DNA from: a virus
DNA length: 39,504 nt
IMG/VR virus record: IMGVR_UViG_3300031565_000134
Location: 1-39,504 of that record
Direction: 5' to 3' (one strand)
The translations under genes and the position numbers were made by a program. Of this stretch, positions 37,276 to 39,504 are shown one piece after another. The notes beneath the pieces are model-generated. The model saw only the letters and a list, made by a program, of their open reading frames with translations. It did not search any database and was not told the DNA's origin. Positions within the stretch are counted from its first letter, which is position 1. Each line of letters begins with the position of its first letter.

Positions 37276-37368
37276 ATGAAAAACTTAAAAAAAATAATTG
37301 TAATTGCATTGATAATATATGCAATAATCGTGATGTTAATTATTGCAGCGATTGATAAAGGGCTGTAA
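37276..37368 (+). CDS. Membrane peptide, 30 aa
   Basis: MKNLKKIIVIALIIYAIIVM then LIIAAIDKGL: a basic start and one long membrane helix. Starts 3 nt after the previous stop. Too short to be sure, but composition and spacing favour a real gene. Confidence 0.5.
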   Translation: MKNLKKIIVIALIIYAIIVMLIIAAIDKGL

Positions 37369-37371
37369 ATT

Positions 37372-37403
37372 ATTGCGATTGTTCTAAATAATTAGTATAT
37401 TTG
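37372..37403 (+). promoter_or_regulatory. Promoter of the replication operon
   Basis: ATTG (37372-37375), a 20-bp spacer and TATATTTG (37396-37403). Transcription should begin near 37409, giving a leader of about 135 nt before the replication initiator. Confidence 0.68.
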
Positions 37404-37413
37404 TATTCTAATT

Positions 37414-37498
37414 CAACCAGCGACACATGAATTTAGAATTTAATTTACACAATATACACCCTAATAAATTAGGCTTTTTGGTTTTCCGTCGCTGGTTT
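37414..37498 (+). ncRNA. Structured leader RNA of replication operon
   Basis: AACCAGCGAC (37414-37423) is exactly complementary to GTCGCTGGTT (37489-37498), closing a long-range stem. Inside lies the small palindrome CCTAAT-AA-ATTAGG. After the stem come CCAATTAGCC and T runs (TTTTTT at about 37510 and 37522), so the RNA could stop before the operon or let it pass. An attenuator or cis-acting regulator is likely; it could also be an origin-associated structure. Confidence 0.5.
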
Positions 37499-37534
37499 CC
37501 AATTAGCCTTTTTTATTGGGGTTTTTTATTCTAA
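37427..37534 (+). CDS. Possible leader peptide, 35 aa
   Basis: An open frame, MNLEFNLHNIHPNKLGFLVF and a hydrophobic aromatic end, lies within the structured leader and contains the right arm of its long stem. It ends 12 nt before the replication initiator ATG. If translated, ribosome movement would open the stem, as with attenuation leader peptides. Its reality is uncertain. Confidence 0.35.
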   Translation: MNLEFNLHNIHPNKLGFLVFRRWFPISLFYWGFLF

Positions 37535-37545
37535 AAAAATACTAA

Positions 37546-38316
37546 ATGAAATACTACCTTCATGATTCAAACGCCTTTCAAGATGAAAAAATAACAGAAT
37601 TATTTATTAATTTTGGGTATGAAGGATTAGGCTTGTTTTATACTATTCTTGAAAAATTAGCATCTCAGGAAAAACCTATTAAAACAGATGTGTTAAAACA
37701 TCAATTAAAAGTAGGTAAAAGGCTAGAGAAATGTTGGAGTTTCATGGAAGCTTTACAGATCATTTCATCAAACAATGGTGAAACTTTCAACAAACAATTG
37801 CTAAACTTTAGTGAAAAGTACAAAATAAAATCTGAAAAAAACGCAAAAAGAATTTCTCAATGGCGTGAAAAGCAGTCAATTACAGAAAATGTAACACGTT
37901 ACGAAAGTGTTCGTAACACCTCTAAAGTAAATAGAAGTAAAGTAAAAGAAATAGAAGTAAATAAATATACTGATGAAATTAAAAATTTCACAGCGGAGCT
38001 AACAAAGTTTTTTAATATTGATTTGATTTCAAAATTAAGTCAATCTGATAAAATCAACTGGATTGATACTATTGATAAATTAATTAAACTTGATAAGTAT
38101 TCAAAAGCAGAAATCGAAAAGGCTGTAAAAAATGCAACTCATGACCAATTTTGGGCAAAGCAATTTTTGTCATTAGTCAAATTGAGAAAAAAAGACAAAG
38201 ACGGGGTTTCCTATATTTCAAAATTTTTGCAACTTAATCACAAAGTTGAACCTGCAAAAAAAATAAACCCCGGTTACATGGAAAATCCATTATTCCCTAA
38301 TCCTGTAAAAAAATGA
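37546..38316 (+). CDS. Replication initiator-like protein (DUF4373 / Lin1244-type)
   Basis: 256 aa. The N-terminal winged-helix domain (MKYYLHDSNAFQDEKITELF then YEGLGLFYTILEKLASQEKP) is the DUF4373 pattern found in phage replisome organisers of Bacteroidota and Firmicutes. A basic linker (KRISQWREKQS) leads to a helical C-terminal part (LDKYSKAEIEKAVKNA) that could contact the helicase. It should bind the origin and load the primase-helicase, whose ATG overlaps its stop (ATGA). It follows a structured leader. Confidence 0.82.
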   Translation: MKYYLHDSNAFQDEKITELFINFGYEGLGLFYTILEKLASQEKPIKTDVLKHQLKVGKRLEKCWSFMEALQIISSNNGETFNKQLLNFSEKYKIKSEKNAKRISQWREKQSITENVTRYESVRNTSKVNRSKVKEIEVNKYTDEIKNFTAELTKFFNIDLISKLSQSDKINWIDTIDKLIKLDKYSKAEIEKAVKNATHDQFWAKQFLSLVKLRKKDKDGVSYISKFLQLNHKVEPAKKINPGYMENPLFPNPVKK

Positions 38317-39504
38317 AATATCAAAGCTCTATAACGAAGTTAGTTTTTGATTTTGATTTTAACTTAGATGCAAAAAAACGCTATTCTTGCCCTGAGTGCT
38401 CATCAAATTCAAAGCGAAAAAACCCTTTAGATGTTCAATTCTACCCTACAACAAAAATTGCTTATTGTCATAAATGTCAGAGTACTTTTTTTGAGTACAA
38501 ACAATTTGAGCGCAAACAGGAATATATTTGTCCAGAATGGAAAAACACAACAGAACTAAGCGACAAGGCGGTAAAATGGTTTACAAGTAGAATGATTTCG
38601 CAAAACACGCTTAAAGAAATGAAAGTTTATACTGCAATTGAGTATATGCCCCAGTTCAATAAAAATATTGATGTTATTTGCTTCCCTTTCTTCATCGATG
38701 AAAAACTGGTAAATATAAAATTTCGAGGCGCAGAAAAATCTTTCAAACTTACAAGCGGAGCGGAATTAGTTTGGTATAATTTCAATGCTTTAAAAAAATT
38801 CAAAGAGATTATCATATGCGAAGGTGAAATGGATGCCCTCACATGGATTGAAAATGGGTATGAAAATGTAATATCAGTTCCAAACGGGGCAAGTGGGAAG
38901 TTAGAATTTTTAGATAATTCGATAGATCTATTTGAAGATATTGAGAAATTTTATTTAAGTACTGACAATGATTCAGCAGGGATTAAATTAAGAGACGAGT
39001 TAATTAGGCGTTTAGGGGCTGAAAGATGCGTTTTAATAAACTTTAAACAGTTTAAGGATGCAAACGACTACTTTGTTGGTTTAGGGGGCTTAGAGTTCAA
39101 GAAATTGATAAATGATGGGGTACCTGTTCCGATTAAGGGGATAATTAATATTGATTCGATGTACTCCGAAATTTTAGATTTATACGAAAATGGGGTAAAA
39201 ACTGGACTCCCAATAAATAATTCAGAAATTGATAAATACATGACAATTGAATCAGGTAGATTAATGATTGTGACAGGAATCCCAGGGTCTGGTAAGTCTG
39301 AATTTATTGATTATCTGGTATCAAGATTAAATTTAATATATGGGTGGAAGTCAGCATTTTTTACACCTGAAAATTACCCTCTAAAATATCATTATAGAAA
39401 AATTCATGAGAAATATTCAGGATGCCAATTTGATAAAAAAACAGATACAACAGACTTTGTCAGCATTTTTGAATACATAAAAGATAATTTTTTCTATATC
39501 TTGG
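38313..39504 (+). CDS. Primase-helicase, N-terminal part (continues at base 1)
   Basis: 397 codons to the window end; with 160-735 the protein is 588 aa. Order of parts: zinc ribbon CPEC (26-29) with CHKC (52-55); Toprim-type primase with ICEGEMDAL (Glu170) and STDNDSAG (Asp218, Asp220); then the RecA-like helicase with Walker A TGIPGSGKSE (Lys328) and FTPENYP. This is the Twinkle/T7 gp4 architecture, making primers and unwinding DNA on the lagging strand. No separate DNA polymerase is in the genome, so a host polymerase must be used. Its ATG overlaps the initiator stop. Confidence 0.94.
   Translation, partial: MKYQSSITKLVFDFDFNLDAKKRYSCPECSSNSKRKNPLDVQFYPTTKIAYCHKCQSTFFEYKQFERKQEYICPEWKNTTELSDKAVKWFTSRMISQNTLKEMKVYTAIEYMPQFNKNIDVICFPFFIDEKLVNIKFRGAEKSFKLTSGAELVWYNFNALKKFKEIIICEGEMDALTWIENGYENVISVPNGASGKLEFLDNSIDLFEDIEKFYLSTDNDSAGIKLRDELIRRLGAERCVLINFKQFKDANDYFVGLGGLEFKKLINDGVPVPIKGIINIDSMYSEILDLYENGVKTGLPINNSEIDKYMTIESGRLMIVTGIPGSGKSEFIDYLVSRLNLIYGWKSAFFTPENYPLKYHYRKIHEKYSGCQFDKKTDTTDFVSIFEYIKDNFFYIL
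39345..39504. repeat. Terminal redundancy, right copy
   Basis: Same 160 bases as 1-160 except C at 39378 (T at 34). The C version keeps Pro in the FTPENYP motif of the primase-helicase, so it is the more likely wild-type base. Confidence 0.93.

Noticed and set aside
1-39504. CRISPR array, insertion sequence, integrase or toxin-antitoxin pair
   Set aside because: No regularly spaced repeats, transposase, tyrosine or serine recombinase motif was seen. The gene pair 1467/1868 has only the XRE half of a possible toxin-antitoxin arrangement.

Overview
The window is a complete or nearly complete genome of a tailed phage that very probably infects a Bacteroidota (Flavobacteriia-like) host. The last 160 bases (39345-39504) repeat the first 160 with one difference, so the unit is about 39,344 bp and the sequence is a circularised or terminally redundant contig. 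Evidence for the host group: AT-rich DNA; A-rich start regions (AATTAAAAATT before ATG) instead of Shine-Dalgarno sites; many promoters of the Bacteroidota type (TAnnTTTG at -7 with TTTG or TTG about 19-20 bp upstream); and phage protein families typical of that phylum. Every gene I can support is on the + strand. There is no integrase, no DNA polymerase and no recognisable endolysin.

Layout. (1) 37546-39504 joined to 1-735: a DUF4373-type replication initiator and a 588-aa primase-helicase that crosses the contig ends, then a DUF1064 nuclease (900-1235). (2) 1236-7534: accessory genes for very small proteins, including an XRE regulator, a zinc-finger mini-protein, membrane peptides and a secreted protein. 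They are separated by repeated, structured intergenic sequences. (3) 7611-28725: one long late region with terminase small and large subunits, HK97-type portal, protease and capsid, a two-domain glycosyltransferase, head-tail connector proteins, major tail protein, tape measure, a tail protein carrying a beta-propeller-like insert, further tail proteins, an SGNH-esterase tail fibre and a small membrane-protein (putative lysis) cluster. The order and families indicate a siphovirus. (4) 28788-37368: a second accessory and early region with an XRE regulator, zinc-ribbon proteins, a RecE-like PDDEXK exonuclease, a YopX-family protein and a RecT-like annealing protein.

How it works together. The DUF4373 protein and primase-helicase should start replication. 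The exonuclease and RecT-like protein form an exonuclease plus annealase recombination pair. DUF1064 probably trims or resolves DNA. Late genes build a siphovirion whose capsid or tail may be glycosylated by the phage's own transferase and whose fibre may deacylate surface glycans.

Most unusual features. Two long imperfect hairpins start at stop codons (1231-1308 and 2075-2205) and have the nested box layout of integron attC sites. About 13 accessory genes are followed at once by a TAAC-type motif, and one gene (3686-3910) is framed by exactly complementary 9-mers, as a mobile cassette would be. Seven copies of a second intergenic repeat separate single genes. Four promoters share paired GTTAAA boxes 10 bp apart, placed at helically phased distances from the -7 box. 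A structured leader with a possible leader peptide precedes the replication operon. All functional statements rest on motif recognition by eye; no database search was run.
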